Shown one piece after another: positions 28,198 through 36,011 of a DNA stretch of 36,011 bases. Positions within the stretch are counted from its first letter, which is position 1; each line of letters opens with the position of its first letter. Location: NCBI GenBank assembly GCA_946182865.1, contig CAMHAV010000011.1:1-36011 (forward strand), in the 5' to 3' direction. The position numbers were made by a program, and so were the translations under genes. Source of the DNA: an uncultured Clostridia bacterium. GTDB taxonomy: Bacteria; Bacillota; Clostridia; Oscillospirales; Acutalibacteraceae. The notes beneath the pieces were generated by a model, which was not told the origin of the DNA, searched no databases, and saw only the letters and a list, made by a program, of their open reading frames with translations.

Positions 28198-30641
28198 TCC
28201 GTGTTGTTGTCCTCCTTGTTGCCTTCTCGGATAAAGCCTCTTTGCGCTCCGTAATCTTTGCCGAATTTCATGCTGCTGCCATATCGCACCCAGCCCGGCG
28301 CCTTGCTCATAATCGCGTTGATCTCCGCCGTATCGGAACGACGCATATTTTTGAAATCGCCGCCCATGCATTCACACCAGATTTCAGCCGCGCATATCTT
28401 TTCTCGCCTGACCAGTTCCGCGTATTCCGTTACCGCGCCCGCGTAAAACAGTCTTCGTTTGTCCAGCGGCCACTTTTGCCAGTCAGAGGGGACCTGTTGT
28501 TCAATGAAGTTCAGAATCAGACCTTCCCGCGCGGAAATGTCGCGGTGTCCTTCCTGCGCTTCTCTGGCGAGTGCGTCAGCCGCGCCTTCCAGATACAGCT
28601 TTTCTCCCGCGCGATACCGCACGACGGCTTCCGCCCATATCTGGTCTATCTCCGTCTGCGTCAGATCAGTGAATACCGATTTCGTCGCGCGCTCAATCCG
28701 CGCGTCCACCGGCCAGAAGCGGCGGTTCCCCGTCTCGTCCTTCAGAAAGTCGTGCCCGTTGGTCGTTCCGAAGAATACGCACTTGCGGGGAAAATCCTTC
28801 GCCCTGCGTTCGTAGGCGACGCGGTAGCGGTCTACCCGCTGGCTCATGAACTGCTTGACCCTGTCCTTTTCGGAACGGTTCATCGCTTCCAGCTCGCCTA
28901 TCTCGACAATCCATTTGCCGCGGATAATCTCGCTGGCGTCCTTACCCTCGAAGGTTTTCACACCGTCGGTAAACCGTTCACCGCCCAGACGCGCCAGAAA
29001 GGTGCTTTTGCCGATGCCCTGCGCGCCGGTGATAATCAGCGCGGTATCGAATTTAATGCCGGGGCAGTAGGCTCTGGCGACGGCGGCGCACAGGCTCTTA
29101 CGCATGACTGCCCGCGTGTAGACGGTGTCCTCTACGCCGAGATAGTCGGTCAGCAGCGTGTCAAGTCTTTCCACGCCGTCCCAGACAAGCCCGTCGAGAT
29201 AATCCGCCACGGGGTTGAACTGGTGCTTTGCCACATGCAGCATGAAGGCGTCGGAGATGACGGCAGCGGTGCGGAAACCCAGTATTTTTTCCGCATAGCT
29301 TCGCAGTCCCGCGTCGTCAGAATCCGCCCATTCAAATGCGCCTGCCCCGTCGGCACGCCCTTGCCACGGCAAAGGGGCAATGCCTGTGATCATCTCGTCA
29401 AATTCATTGTACTTGATGCGTCCGGCCAGTGCCGGATCATATTCCAGCATAGTCAGCACATTTCTGATGCTCTTGACGGGCATTCCGCTGTTTGCGGCGG
29501 TATCCAACCGGTCGCTCCAGTTTTCGTCGCCGCCCATGCTCTCGAACACACCGAAATCGCTCTGCACCTGCGCCATACGCTCCCGCCCCAGCAGGCGGGT
29601 CACTTCCGGATCGGATGTCGCAAGCTCCGTCATGGCCGTGTAGGACGGCAGTCGGTTGGTCGGCGTGTCCTGCTTCGCTTCATCGTCCAGATCACCGAAG
29701 CGGTGCAGCCGTATCAGGTCAAAGGCATTGACAAGCCGTTGGGAACAGGGGTCGGTGGCGTGGTGGCTGTAGAGGAATCTGCCGCCCTCGTAAACCACCG
29801 CGCCGCCCACCGTGGAGCCGCCGAGATAGGTGAAGCGATTGCCGTCATCCGCGACGGGTTCGTATATTTCCGGCAGGTATTTTTCTATCGCGGCGTAAAT
29901 GTCGTATGTCCGGCAGAATGCGCCGACAACGCCCTTTTTCTGGGTGGGATCGCCCTGTTTTGCCGCCAGCTTTCGCGGCGTGTATTCGCTGCCGGGAACC
30001 TGCGGCCACTGCGTCATGTCCTGCCAGTCGGCGTACATTCCCAGAACGCCGTTTTTGCTGAGAAGCGGTTTATCCTCATAGCGGAACACATAATCGCTGT
30101 CCGCGCAGCAGCTTGGCCAGTACATCAGGCGCGACGGTTCGAAGGTGGTGGGGTCAAATAATTCGATACCTATGATCTGTGCGAGCTTCCGCGAGATTGC
30201 CTCATATTCGTCAGGCGTTGCGCTCTCGTCAAGAGGAATCACGCAGCGCAAACGCGGCTTTGCCCCGCAGTGCTTGCGGGTGGAATAGACCGACCAGCCA
30301 CAGCCCAGACCGGCGATGCGCTGTATCGCATCGTCCGTGCCGCCCGCGGGTATATTGTCGAGGTCAAGCGCGATCACGTCGCGGCTGATGACGTTGCCCG
30401 CCTTGCGCCGGTTGTCTTTGAGCGTACCGCCCACAAAACCGCCCACGTCTTTCAGGTCGTCCTGCTGCGGCTTCGGCAGACGCATATATTCGTCATACGT
30501 TTCCGCGCTGCGCACCGGCGTTTGCAGTCTGTTGTACAGCTCGGAGATCAGCAGCCTTTGCGCCGGCCAGCTCACCGCCTTGCGGCTGCCGGCTGCGCTG
30601 ATGGTGATTTCGCGGTTGCTGGTGAGTACCAAACCGTTCAC
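28185..30641 (-). CDS. Primase-helicase (AEP-like primase plus VapE/SF3-type helicase)
   Basis: The 818-residue protein starts at GTG 30641, right after the polymerase stop, with GAAGGA upstream. The N-terminal part (about 1-200) looks like an archaeo-eukaryotic primase: RDVIALDLDNIP (Asp93, Asp95) and WSVYSTRKHCGAKPRLRCVIPL, then FDPTTFEPSRLMYWPS. The C-terminal half has LIITGAQGIGKSTFLARLGG (Walker A around 539-547), KWIVEIGELEAMNRSEKDRVKQFMSQ and FFGTTNGHDFLKDETGNRRFWPV, the virulence-associated E (VapE) helicase set. Together it would prime and open the origin for the family A polymerase encoded next to it. It is followed by the nested palindrome spacer. Confidence 0.92.
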   Translation of the reverse strand: MNGLVLTSNREITISAAGSRKAVSWPAQRLLISELYNRLQTPVRSAETYDEYMRLPKPQQDDLKDVGGFVGGTLKDNRRKAGNVISRDVIALDLDNIPAGGTDDAIQRIAGLGCGWSVYSTRKHCGAKPRLRCVIPLDESATPDEYEAISRKLAQIIGIELFDPTTFEPSRLMYWPSCCADSDYVFRYEDKPLLSKNGVLGMYADWQDMTQWPQVPGSEYTPRKLAAKQGDPTQKKGVVGAFCRTYDIYAAIEKYLPEIYEPVADDGNRFTYLGGSTVGGAVVYEGGRFLYSHHATDPCSQRLVNAFDLIRLHRFGDLDDEAKQDTPTNRLPSYTAMTELATSDPEVTRLLGRERMAQVQSDFGVFESMGGDENWSDRLDTAANSGMPVKSIRNVLTMLEYDPALAGRIKYNEFDEMITGIAPLPWQGRADGAGAFEWADSDDAGLRSYAEKILGFRTAAVISDAFMLHVAKHQFNPVADYLDGLVWDGVERLDTLLTDYLGVEDTVYTRAVMRKSLCAAVARAYCPGIKFDTALIITGAQGIGKSTFLARLGGERFTDGVKTFEGKDASEIIRGKWIVEIGELEAMNRSEKDRVKQFMSQRVDRYRVAYERRAKDFPRKCVFFGTTNGHDFLKDETGNRRFWPVDARIERATKSVFTDLTQTEIDQIWAEAVVRYRAGEKLYLEGAADALAREAQEGHRDISAREGLILNFIEQQVPSDWQKWPLDKRRLFYAGAVTEYAELVRREKICAAEIWCECMGGDFKNMRRSDTAEINAIMSKAPGWVRYGSSMKFGKDYGAQRGFIREGNKEDNNTETKR

Positions 30642-30642
30642 C

Positions 30643-32637
30643 TCATTCCTTCTTGAAATATTTGCTCACATATCCTTCCGCTTTGAGCGGTAAATCCTGC
30701 GCCCATTCCGGGCGGATCGCCATAATGCGGCACACGTCCGCGAGATTTGCGCGGCTTTCCTCGATGTCGATGCACACTTCGTCATGCACATGGAAGACAA
30801 CCGGATAGCCCGCCGCTTCCAGACGCTCAATGCTCTCGGCGAGACAGTCCCGCGCCACCGCCTGCGTGATGTTCTCGGTGAGTTTGCCGCCGTAGGTTTC
30901 AATCGTTTCCACCTTCCGGCTGGTCTGATTCACGCCGCTGTAACAGATGCTTTCGCTGCCGAAACGGTTCTGCCCGATGAAAGGCTTTGCGTAAAACAGC
31001 TTGCGTCCGCTCGGCAGGGTAATTGTCATAAAATCCTGTCCCCGCAGCGCGTCATATTCCCGCGCAAACATGACTTTGTGGGTGAAGGTGGGCTTCCCCT
31101 CCGACACCGCGAGAAGCGCGGCGTTTTCGTAGGCGTACCATAAATCTTTTATGCGCCGGTTGGCGTCACGCCAGCGGCTCACGATGTCAGGCAATTCCTC
31201 TTCGGTCAGACCCATTTTCAGCGCGCCCATGTTTTTCAGTGCGCCGGAGGAACCGCCGTAGCCGAGAGCCAGCTCCGCGACCTTGCCTTTTTGACGCAGG
31301 GTGTATTCGGGATTACCTTTTTTGATTCGGTCGATCGGCACGCCGAACATCTGCGACGCGGAGGCTTCATAGATTTTGCCGTGCGTGTTGAATACGTCCA
31401 GCCGCCATTGTTCGTCCGCCAGCCACGCGATGACGCGGGCTTCTATCGCCGAAAAATCCGCGTCCACCAGCATATGCCCTTCCGGCGCGATGAAGGCCGT
31501 GCGGATGAGCTGCGACAGCGTATCCGGCACGGAGCCGTAGATCAGGCTCAGCGCGTCGGTCAATCCCTGCCGCGTCAGCTCCCGCGCCGTGTCGAGCGGC
31601 TCCACATGCGTTTGGGGAAGGTTCTGCACCTGCACCAGACGTCCCGCCCAACGTCCCGTGCGACCCGCGCCGTAGAATTGCAGCAGCCCTCTGATTCTGC
31701 CGTCCGCGCAAAGGCACTGCTCCATTGCCGCGTATTTCTTGACCGACGTTTTGCAAAGCTCCTGCCGGATCTGAAGCACACGCCGTGCGGATGCGCTTTC
31801 AATCTCCTTACCCAGCAGTTCGCTGACGTCGGATTTCCGCAGCGTGTCAAGTTCTTCATCCAGCTCGATTTCCAGCCAGACTTTGAGCTTTGCGACGCTG
31901 TTAGGATTATCCAGCCCGGTCAGGGCGACCGCTTCATTCATCAGCCTTTCGGTGATCTCGGCGGAGCATCGCAGCGCGCCGCTTACCAATTCGGCATCGC
32001 ACCGTACGCCGCGGGAATTGATGACCATATCGGTTTCCCACTGCTTCTGTACATAGTCCGGCACCGGAAAAGCGGACAGCCTGCTGTCAACCGCCATTTC
32101 GGTGACAACGTCCTGCCGGCAGTATTCCTTGAACAGCTCCCACTGCTCCGGCTCGTGCTTCGGAAGGTTGCGGGTGCGTCCGCCATTCGATTTTGTCGGG
32201 GCACACGGCACACAGAATTTGCGGATCAGACTGCGGCCGACCGCAAGCTTTCGTTTGTCTTCCGGCAAGCCGATTGCCGCACCGATTGCCGCCAGACTGC
32301 CGGGGTATCCACAGTACAGCCCGTGGAGCATGGTGCATCGCCACTGGCGGATATATTCGTTCCGCTGCGCCTGCCGCCCGAAGAACTGTGTCAGGCAGTA
32401 CCATTCAAAAGCGGCGTTGTAGGCGTGCTTTGTCACATTCGGGTCAAACAGGGCGGTGTATATTTCCGGCGGCAGTTCCTCGCCCTGCGCGATGTCCACG
32501 ATCTCCACCGGAGCGCCGTCCGCCGAATAGGCGAATAACAGCACCTGAAAGTCGGGGCTTTGGGCGTATCTGTAAAGCCCCGACTTCGTTATATCCACGG
32601 AAGAAAAGGTTTCAATGTCGATGGAAAGGTCTTTCAT
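30643..32637 (-). CDS. Family A DNA polymerase with 3'-5' exonuclease domain
   Basis: The 664-residue protein begins with exonuclease motif I, MKDLSIDIETFSS (Asp7, Glu9), and has CRQDVVTEMAVDSRL as a later exo motif. Polymerase motif A is DADFSAIEARVIAWL (about residue 390), followed by the finger helix with KVAELALGYGGSSGALKNMG, and motif C is HVHDEVCIDIEE (Asp near 619). It has no 5'-3' exonuclease. This is the phage replicative polymerase type of T7/SPO2-like phages. It lies between DUF2815 and primase-helicase genes with 1-base spacers, so the block is one operon. Confidence 0.95.
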   Translation of the reverse strand: MKDLSIDIETFSSVDITKSGLYRYAQSPDFQVLLFAYSADGAPVEIVDIAQGEELPPEIYTALFDPNVTKHAYNAAFEWYCLTQFFGRQAQRNEYIRQWRCTMLHGLYCGYPGSLAAIGAAIGLPEDKRKLAVGRSLIRKFCVPCAPTKSNGGRTRNLPKHEPEQWELFKEYCRQDVVTEMAVDSRLSAFPVPDYVQKQWETDMVINSRGVRCDAELVSGALRCSAEITERLMNEAVALTGLDNPNSVAKLKVWLEIELDEELDTLRKSDVSELLGKEIESASARRVLQIRQELCKTSVKKYAAMEQCLCADGRIRGLLQFYGAGRTGRWAGRLVQVQNLPQTHVEPLDTARELTRQGLTDALSLIYGSVPDTLSQLIRTAFIAPEGHMLVDADFSAIEARVIAWLADEQWRLDVFNTHGKIYEASASQMFGVPIDRIKKGNPEYTLRQKGKVAELALGYGGSSGALKNMGALKMGLTEEELPDIVSRWRDANRRIKDLWYAYENAALLAVSEGKPTFTHKVMFAREYDALRGQDFMTITLPSGRKLFYAKPFIGQNRFGSESICYSGVNQTSRKVETIETYGGKLTENITQAVARDCLAESIERLEAAGYPVVFHVHDEVCIDIEESRANLADVCRIMAIRPEWAQDLPLKAEGYVSKYFKKE

Positions 32638-32638
32638 A

Positions 32639-33280
32639 TCAGCTCCATTGTCCCGTCAGGGGGTTATATACGGCAGCGGATCCCCACCCGGAATTGGGTT
32701 CATTCTGCTGCGGAGTCTGCGCGGGCGGCGCTTCCTGTTCCAGTCCGGCAAAGTCCGATTCTGCGGAAGCTCTGCCGCTGAAGGCTTCGCCCTCACGGGT
32801 TTTCAGCACGTTGCCCAGACCGCAGCCGACGCCCTTGCGTCCGGCGGTGTCGTAGGCGAAGAAGCGGACGGTCACGCGGGCATACATGCCGCTGTAGATG
32901 TCGTTCGGGTCAAGCTCGCAGCGGATATTGGAGATACCGACCACCTGCGGCTTCTGCTTGCTGGAACAGGTAATGACCCAGTGTCCCTTACATTCGTCCC
33001 CGTAGGGCGTGCCGTCGCTGCGTACACCGTCGCCGTCGTGAATCAGGGGACTGACCTGCGGCCGTCTGCCGTTCCATTTGGTCTTGACGCCTTCTTCATA
33101 GGCGGCATTGAACGCGGATTCAAGGTCGTTTTTGGTGTTGTAGTCTGCCTTGGGAATGAGCAGCGTCACAGAATATTTGGGATCGCCCACACCGTTCTGG
33201 GGCGGCTTCGGAGTGACGAGATTCGCGTAGGAAAGTCTTACTTCACCTGTCAGGCATTTGAGTGCGTCATTATTGTACAT
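32639..33280 (-). CDS. DUF2815 protein, probable ssDNA-binding protein
   Basis: The 213-residue protein has a beta-barrel-like core: GEVRLSYANLVTPKPPQNGVGDPKYSVTLLIPKAD, GKWNGRRPQVSPLIHDGD(G), GHWVITCSSKQKPQVVG and DIYSGMYARVTVRFFAYDTAGRKGVGCGLGNVLKTREGEAFSG. The C-terminal ~45 residues are Pro/Gln-rich and acidic and end with NPLTGQWS, as in SSB-like proteins with protein-contact tails. DUF2815 is regularly encoded between DUF2800 and polA in Bacillota phages and resembles T7 gp2.5 OB folds (family knowledge, recalled). AAGGAG lies ten bases before the ATG. Confidence 0.88.
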   Translation of the reverse strand: MYNNDALKCLTGEVRLSYANLVTPKPPQNGVGDPKYSVTLLIPKADYNTKNDLESAFNAAYEEGVKTKWNGRRPQVSPLIHDGDGVRSDGTPYGDECKGHWVITCSSKQKPQVVGISNIRCELDPNDIYSGMYARVTVRFFAYDTAGRKGVGCGLGNVLKTREGEAFSGRASAESDFAGLEQEAPPAQTPQQNEPNSGWGSAAVYNPLTGQWS

Positions 33281-33301
33281 ACTTCATAATCTCCTTAAAT
33301 T

Positions 33302-34456
33302 TCAGAATGTCGGTATTTCGGAAAAATCGTCTTCGGCTGTGGTGCGGTAGGGTTCGCGCTTGTCGGATGCGGGGGCAAGTGTCGGCTTGCCCTTCGGCGT
33401 GACAATGTGGCTGCCGGCGATCTCGTAAAGGGTCGGTTTGCCGATTGCCTTTTCGATCTGGGCGAGCGTCAGCGGCTTGCGCTGGTAAAGCACGGCTTCA
33501 TCTATGCCGCCTTCTATAAGGGCATCCATAGCCGCGTCCACGTCGTCAAACGCTCTCACCCTGCGCCCTTCCACCACTTTCCAGCCGTTAATGCTGCCGC
33601 CGCTCAGCAGCGTATTCAGGGCGTAGGATTGAACGGCTTCCACCCAGCTTTTGACCTCTTCGGCGCGGGAGAGAATTTCGCCCACTTCGTCATCCGACAG
33701 CAGCGGAGGTATGACGCGGCTGAAATCCTCCATCAGCTCGTCGGTGGCACGGGCGCGGCAGGTCGCCGCCGCTTTGCAGAAGCGGCACCATTTGCCCGAA
33801 TGGAATCGTCCTTCGCCTCCGGCAGCCCGCTGCGCAATGGGCTTGATGCTTTCTCCCCATGCCAGAAGCTCGGTCAGAGCGAGGGAGTATTCCCCGATTG
33901 TGTCAAGCCGGGGCTGCACGATGTGAAGCACCACGGTTTCAATCGGATAAAGGAAGGAATAACGGTCATACGCGCCAAGCGCGTAAAGTTTAAGCTGGGG
34001 GTTGTCCTCGGCGGACACCGGAACGCCCTTGCCGTATTTGAAATCGACAATGTGCAGTTCCTTGCCGCCGATCAGGATGCAGTCGGCGGTTCCAAAACCG
34101 CCCGGCACCCATTTGGAGTAGTCTACTCTCTGTTCCGCCGCGATGAACGGTTCATAGGCGAATTTCATAGCGACCTCGGCGATGTGGTCGATGTAGGCGT
34201 CCGAATGCTGCTCCATCTCGTCCGACCAGAGCGGGTCGGTTTTGATGACCTTCAATCGCGAATTGTATCGCCGCGTGGTCATGCTCTTGTCGAGAAATCG
34301 CTTTTGCAGCTTCAATTCGCACAGACTGTGCGCCAATGTGCCTTCCTCGGCGTATTCACTGGTCGTGTCCGGCATATCCTTTGTCAGCATGACCGACGGC
34401 GGGCAATTCAACCATCGGTGCGCCGCAGACGCGCTGAGAAGTGCGTGTTCTGCCAT
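33302..34456 (-). CDS. DUF2800 protein, PD-(D/E)XK nuclease with likely iron-sulphur cluster
   Basis: The 384-residue protein shows a RecB/Cas4-type core: EEGTLAHSLCE (His43), GFGTADCILIGGKELHIVDFKYGKG (Asp125, Asp138, Lys140) and DNPQLKLYALGAY (Gln154). Cys18 in RWLNCPP plus Cys224, Cys227, Cys233 (WCRFCKAAATC) form the one-plus-three cysteine pattern of AddB/Cas4 4Fe-4S nucleases. It probably resects or processes DNA ends during phage replication or recombination. Its ATG overlaps the upstream stop as TGATG. The following DUF2815 start is 21 bases after its stop. Confidence 0.88.
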   Translation of the reverse strand: MAEHALLSASAAHRWLNCPPSVMLTKDMPDTTSEYAEEGTLAHSLCELKLQKRFLDKSMTTRRYNSRLKVIKTDPLWSDEMEQHSDAYIDHIAEVAMKFAYEPFIAAEQRVDYSKWVPGGFGTADCILIGGKELHIVDFKYGKGVPVSAEDNPQLKLYALGAYDRYSFLYPIETVVLHIVQPRLDTIGEYSLALTELLAWGESIKPIAQRAAGGEGRFHSGKWCRFCKAAATCRARATDELMEDFSRVIPPLLSDDEVGEILSRAEEVKSWVEAVQSYALNTLLSGGSINGWKVVEGRRVRAFDDVDAAMDALIEGGIDEAVLYQRKPLTLAQIEKAIGKPTLYEIAGSHIVTPKGKPTLAPASDKREPYRTTAEDDFSEIPTF

Positions 34457-34914
34457 CAGATCCTCGCCCCCATTGCTCTGATGTCGGCGGCAAACGCGCC
34501 GTAGGCTTCCGCGGGAAGATCATTCAGCCCGACAACACCGTACTTGCCGTTGATCAGGCTCTGGAGCTGCGGAACCTTGGTGTTGTCTCTCGCCAGCGGC
34601 GTGACCGCTTCAATAAGCTGATCCAGCGTGTAGGCTGTCGGCGTTGTCGGAACCGCTGTCGGAGCAGGAGCCGGAACAGGGGCAGGAACCGGAACGGGTT
34701 TCTCTGCTTCGACGGTCTTAAAGGGGAAATCTCCGCCTGCGTCAGGGGGGCATTTGCCCAGAGCGATAAGCTCCTCGGCGAGTGCCTTGGTCTGTTCCGG
34801 AGAACGGAATTCTACTCGTGCATACTTCGCGTCCAGCGAGGTGAGCTGTTTTACAAGCTCGTCGGCGAGCTGCGCGACGGTGTCGCATTCGATGATCAGT
34901 CTGATATTTGCCAT
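34456..34914 (-). CDS. Hypothetical early protein with Pro/Ala/Val linker
   Basis: The 152-residue product begins MANIRLIIECDTVAQLADELVKQL, a predicted alpha/beta start, then about residues 73-92 are a (PVPA)n-type linker. The C-terminal 60 residues (TLDQLIEAVTPLARDNTKVPQLQSLINGKYGVVGLNDLPAEAYGAFAADIRAMGARI) form a helical domain with the pattern 'LL..YG...L..L....Y..F...+..MGA' that I recall from other Bacillota phage proteins upstream of DUF2800. Function unknown; a recombination or replication accessory role is a guess from position. The gene is TGATG-coupled to DUF2800. Confidence 0.68.
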   Translation of the reverse strand: MANIRLIIECDTVAQLADELVKQLTSLDAKYARVEFRSPEQTKALAEELIALGKCPPDAGGDFPFKTVEAEKPVPVPAPVPAPAPTAVPTTPTAYTLDQLIEAVTPLARDNTKVPQLQSLINGKYGVVGLNDLPAEAYGAFAADIRAMGARI

Positions 34915-34933
34915 ATTGTTTGATTACCTCCGT

Positions 34934-35296
34934 TTAAATCAGGTGTAGTGCTTCGTTAGGAAGCGGTAAGGATGTTATCATGCGGTTGTAAAACCTGTCG
35001 ATTTTGCGCCGCTTTGTCTTGCTGAATTTGTTGTATGCTTCCGCGGATATGAAGAAGTGCGAGCCGTGGCCGCCTTCGTATATGGTAGCGTCCCGGTAGA
35101 AGAGCAGGAAGCCTCGGTCGGGATGGGGCGGCGGAACAGGCTTTGCCTTGCGCCCTTTTCTGAGATTCCGGTTGTATTCCAGCACTTCGGCGATCTCACG
35201 CCGCCTGAAACCATACCACGACAGCAGTCCGCACTCTGCATTGTCCGCCTGTTCCGGCGGTACCCGTGCGCCGAACCATCTTTCTGTAAGCGTCAT
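34934..35296 (-). CDS. Basic hypothetical early protein (120 aa)
   Basis: ATG 35296 follows GAGAGGA by about 8 bases; the open frame up to 35497 crosses a hairpin and another gene and is not used. The protein MTLTERWFGARVPPEQADNAECGLLSWYGFRRREIAEVLEYNRN... is rich in Arg/Lys (LRKGRKAKPVPPPHPDRG, KFSKTKRRKIDRFYNRM), so it may bind DNA or RNA. The segment GLLSWYGFRRREIAEVL looks like a short helix-turn-helix. No family recognised. Confidence 0.6.
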   Translation of the reverse strand: MTLTERWFGARVPPEQADNAECGLLSWYGFRRREIAEVLEYNRNLRKGRKAKPVPPPHPDRGFLLFYRDATIYEGGHGSHFFISAEAYNKFSKTKRRKIDRFYNRMITSLPLPNEALHLI

Positions 35297-35347
35297 CTTG
35301 ACATTCCTCTCAGTTTGGTTTATACTACTCATGAAACTTTTGCTTTT

Positions 35348-35384
35348 GCCGCCGAGGAAGTGCCACCTTCCAAAGCGGCTTTTT
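35348..35384 (+). terminator. Terminator-like hairpin oriented for the plus strand
   Basis: GCCGC (35348-35352) pairs with GCGGC (35375-35379) and inner GGAAG (35356-35360) with CTTCC (35367-35371); TTTTT follows on the plus strand only. Known genes here run leftward, so this would stop plus-strand (antisense) transcripts, or it is a leader hairpin in the minus-strand mRNA between 35418 and 35296. The 121-base stretch 35297-35417 holds no gene. Confidence 0.5.
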
Positions 35385-35417
35385 CTTATTCCACCCACAT
35401 CGGGCGTTCCGTTTGCT

Positions 35418-35639
35418 TCATTCTTCCTCACCTCCGTCCGCGCTGGTATGACTGTCCCACCACATCCAGCCGAGCGCCGCTGCAAAGGTCGCCACAAACA
35501 GCAACGTCACGCCGGCAGCAGTCAGATGATCGCTCGCCCAGACCGCCAGCCACAGCGCACCGTAGATCGCCACGGCGATCAATGCGTATTCTGCGAGTGT
35601 ACCTAAGATGTATCGGAAGATAATCCGGTTGGTGCTCAT
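35418..35639 (-). CDS. Small two-helix membrane protein
   Basis: The 73-residue product MSTNRIIFRYILGTLAEYALIAVAIYGALWLAVWASDHLTAAGVTLLFVATFAAALGWMWWDSH... has two membrane helices (about 13-34 and 40-61) and an acidic tail ADGGEEE. AGGAGGAGG lies seven bases before the ATG, which overlaps the upstream stop (TAATG). It is encoded among early genes, far from the lysis cassette, so it is more likely a host-membrane effector such as superinfection exclusion than a holin; that is inference. Confidence 0.65.
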   Translation of the reverse strand: MSTNRIIFRYILGTLAEYALIAVAIYGALWLAVWASDHLTAAGVTLLFVATFAAALGWMWWDSHTSADGGEEE

Positions 35640-36011
35640 TAGTCTGCCTCCTCCTGTTCGACAAATTTTCCGTCAATCAGTTTGTACCATGTGTCAGGCT
35701 TGATTTGTTCACCATCGACTTTAGCTGTCTTAAAATCAGCAACATGCCACTCGTTATCGTCGTTTCTCTTCCATTCAGCAAGGGCGATATAGCAGCCTAA
35801 ATTTCCTTTAGCTTTGCCGTCGATTCCGGTAGAAATAGCGAAACTTTCTAAGCCGGAAACGGTCGCGGCTGAATAATCGCCCGTATTGGTCGCGGCTGAA
35901 TAATCGCCCGTATTGGTCGCGGCTGAATAATCGCCCGTATTGGTCGCGGCTGAATAATCGCCCGTATTGGTCGCGGCTGAATAATCGCCCGTATTGGTCG
36001 CGGCTGACTGA
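35639..36011 (-). CDS. Repeat protein, probable DUF7666-like beta-solenoid (5' end beyond window)
   Basis: The frame enters from the right edge and ends at TAA 35641-35639. It first shows the nine-residue repeat NTGDYSAAT five times in the window plus part of a sixth, then VSGLESFAISTGIDGKAKGNLGCYIALAEWKR and a C-terminal domain DFKTAKVDGEQIKPDTWYKLIDGKFVEQEEAD. Repeats of the NTG-x-x-SAA(S/T) form followed by 'GCxIxLAEW ... VDGxxIKPDTWYxLxDGxF' are those of early phage proteins I associate with DUF7666; the repeats should form a beta-solenoid. Function unknown. The stop overlaps the next start by one base. Confidence 0.72.
   Translation of the reverse strand, partial: QSAATNTGDYSAATNTGDYSAATNTGDYSAATNTGDYSAATNTGDYSAATVSGLESFAISTGIDGKAKGNLGCYIALAEWKRNDDNEWHVADFKTAKVDGEQIKPDTWYKLIDGKFVEQEEAD
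35861..36007. repeat. 27-bp perfect tandem repeats, five copies plus a partial sixth
   Basis: Copies at 35861-35887, 35888-35914, 35915-35941, 35942-35968 and 35969-35995 are identical base for base, each beginning GGTCGCGGCTGAATAATCGC; the sixth (from 35996) diverges after 12 bases. They lie in frame in the repeat protein, one copy per nine residues. Identity at third codon positions shows recent expansion or homogenisation. Confidence 0.95.

Noticed and set aside
28182-30161. 659-codon plus-strand open frame opposite the primase-helicase gene
   Set aside because: It is an antisense shadow of a GC-rich, clearly conserved minus-strand gene; the translation shows no domain and the start has no ribosome site. 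The same holds for the long plus-strand frames at 14262-16148, 31291-32538, 19456-20850 and 6643-8088.
35861-36007. CRISPR array
   Set aside because: The 27-bp units are directly abutting with no spacers and are in frame as nine-residue protein repeats.
1-36011. tRNA, rRNA or complete insertion sequence genes
   Set aside because: No cloverleaf, rRNA-like segment or transposase gene was recognised by eye; a tRNA scan was not possible here.

Overview
The window is most of a temperate siphophage-type prophage (or phage-like element) of a GC-rich gut-type Bacillota, most likely a Clostridia/Oscillospiraceae relative. The reasons are the family set (SPP1-type portal, Phage_min_cap2, DUF2800/DUF2815, DUF4417, DUF6711, Gp15-type tail chaperone, toxin-secretion-type holin, large serine integrase), strong AGGAGG-type ribosome binding sites and Gram-positive promoters. 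The host assignment is inference; no host gene proves it.

Layout. 1-2100 is a more AT-rich border region: an XRE repressor and a clipped partner on the minus strand, a hairpin plus two tiny plus-strand ORFs (one SHOCT-like), and a self-contained lipoprotein hydrolase cassette with its own promoter and terminator. 2187-3917 is a large serine integrase on the plus strand. From 4043 to the right edge every gene is on the minus strand, so transcription runs right to left: early genes first, lysis last.

Read in transcription order: a clipped repeat (solenoid-like) protein and small early genes (36011-34456); a replication block (DUF2800 Fe-S-type nuclease, DUF2815 ssDNA-binding-type protein, family A DNA polymerase, primase-helicase, VRR-NUC nuclease, SNF2 helicase; 34456-26258); a cluster of small zinc-ribbon proteins with a MazG-like enzyme, in which a 99-bp MITE has split one gene (26253-24206); a sigma-region-4-like late regulator (24219-23800); a structured leader with extended -10 promoter, strong hairpin and terminator (23793-23588); DUF4417, terminase, portal, minor capsid protein, scaffold, capsid (23547-14625); head-tail connectors, tail tube, frameshifting tail chaperones, tape measure, tail tip, fibre (14606-5293); endolysin and holin (5261-4043).

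The most interesting points are: the minor capsid protein carries a long coiled-coil linker and a C-terminal HExxH zincin followed by two small unknown genes, an arrangement like a virion-delivered toxin with immunity; a MITE whose in silico removal restores a reading frame exactly; an in-phase A AAA AAC slippery heptamer between the tail chaperones; the leader RNA before the late operon; Ser/Glu-repeat tails on both capsid and tail-tube proteins; nested palindromes between primase-helicase and VRR-NUC genes; and five identical 27-bp repeats at the right edge. All calls come from reading the sequence; no database search was run.
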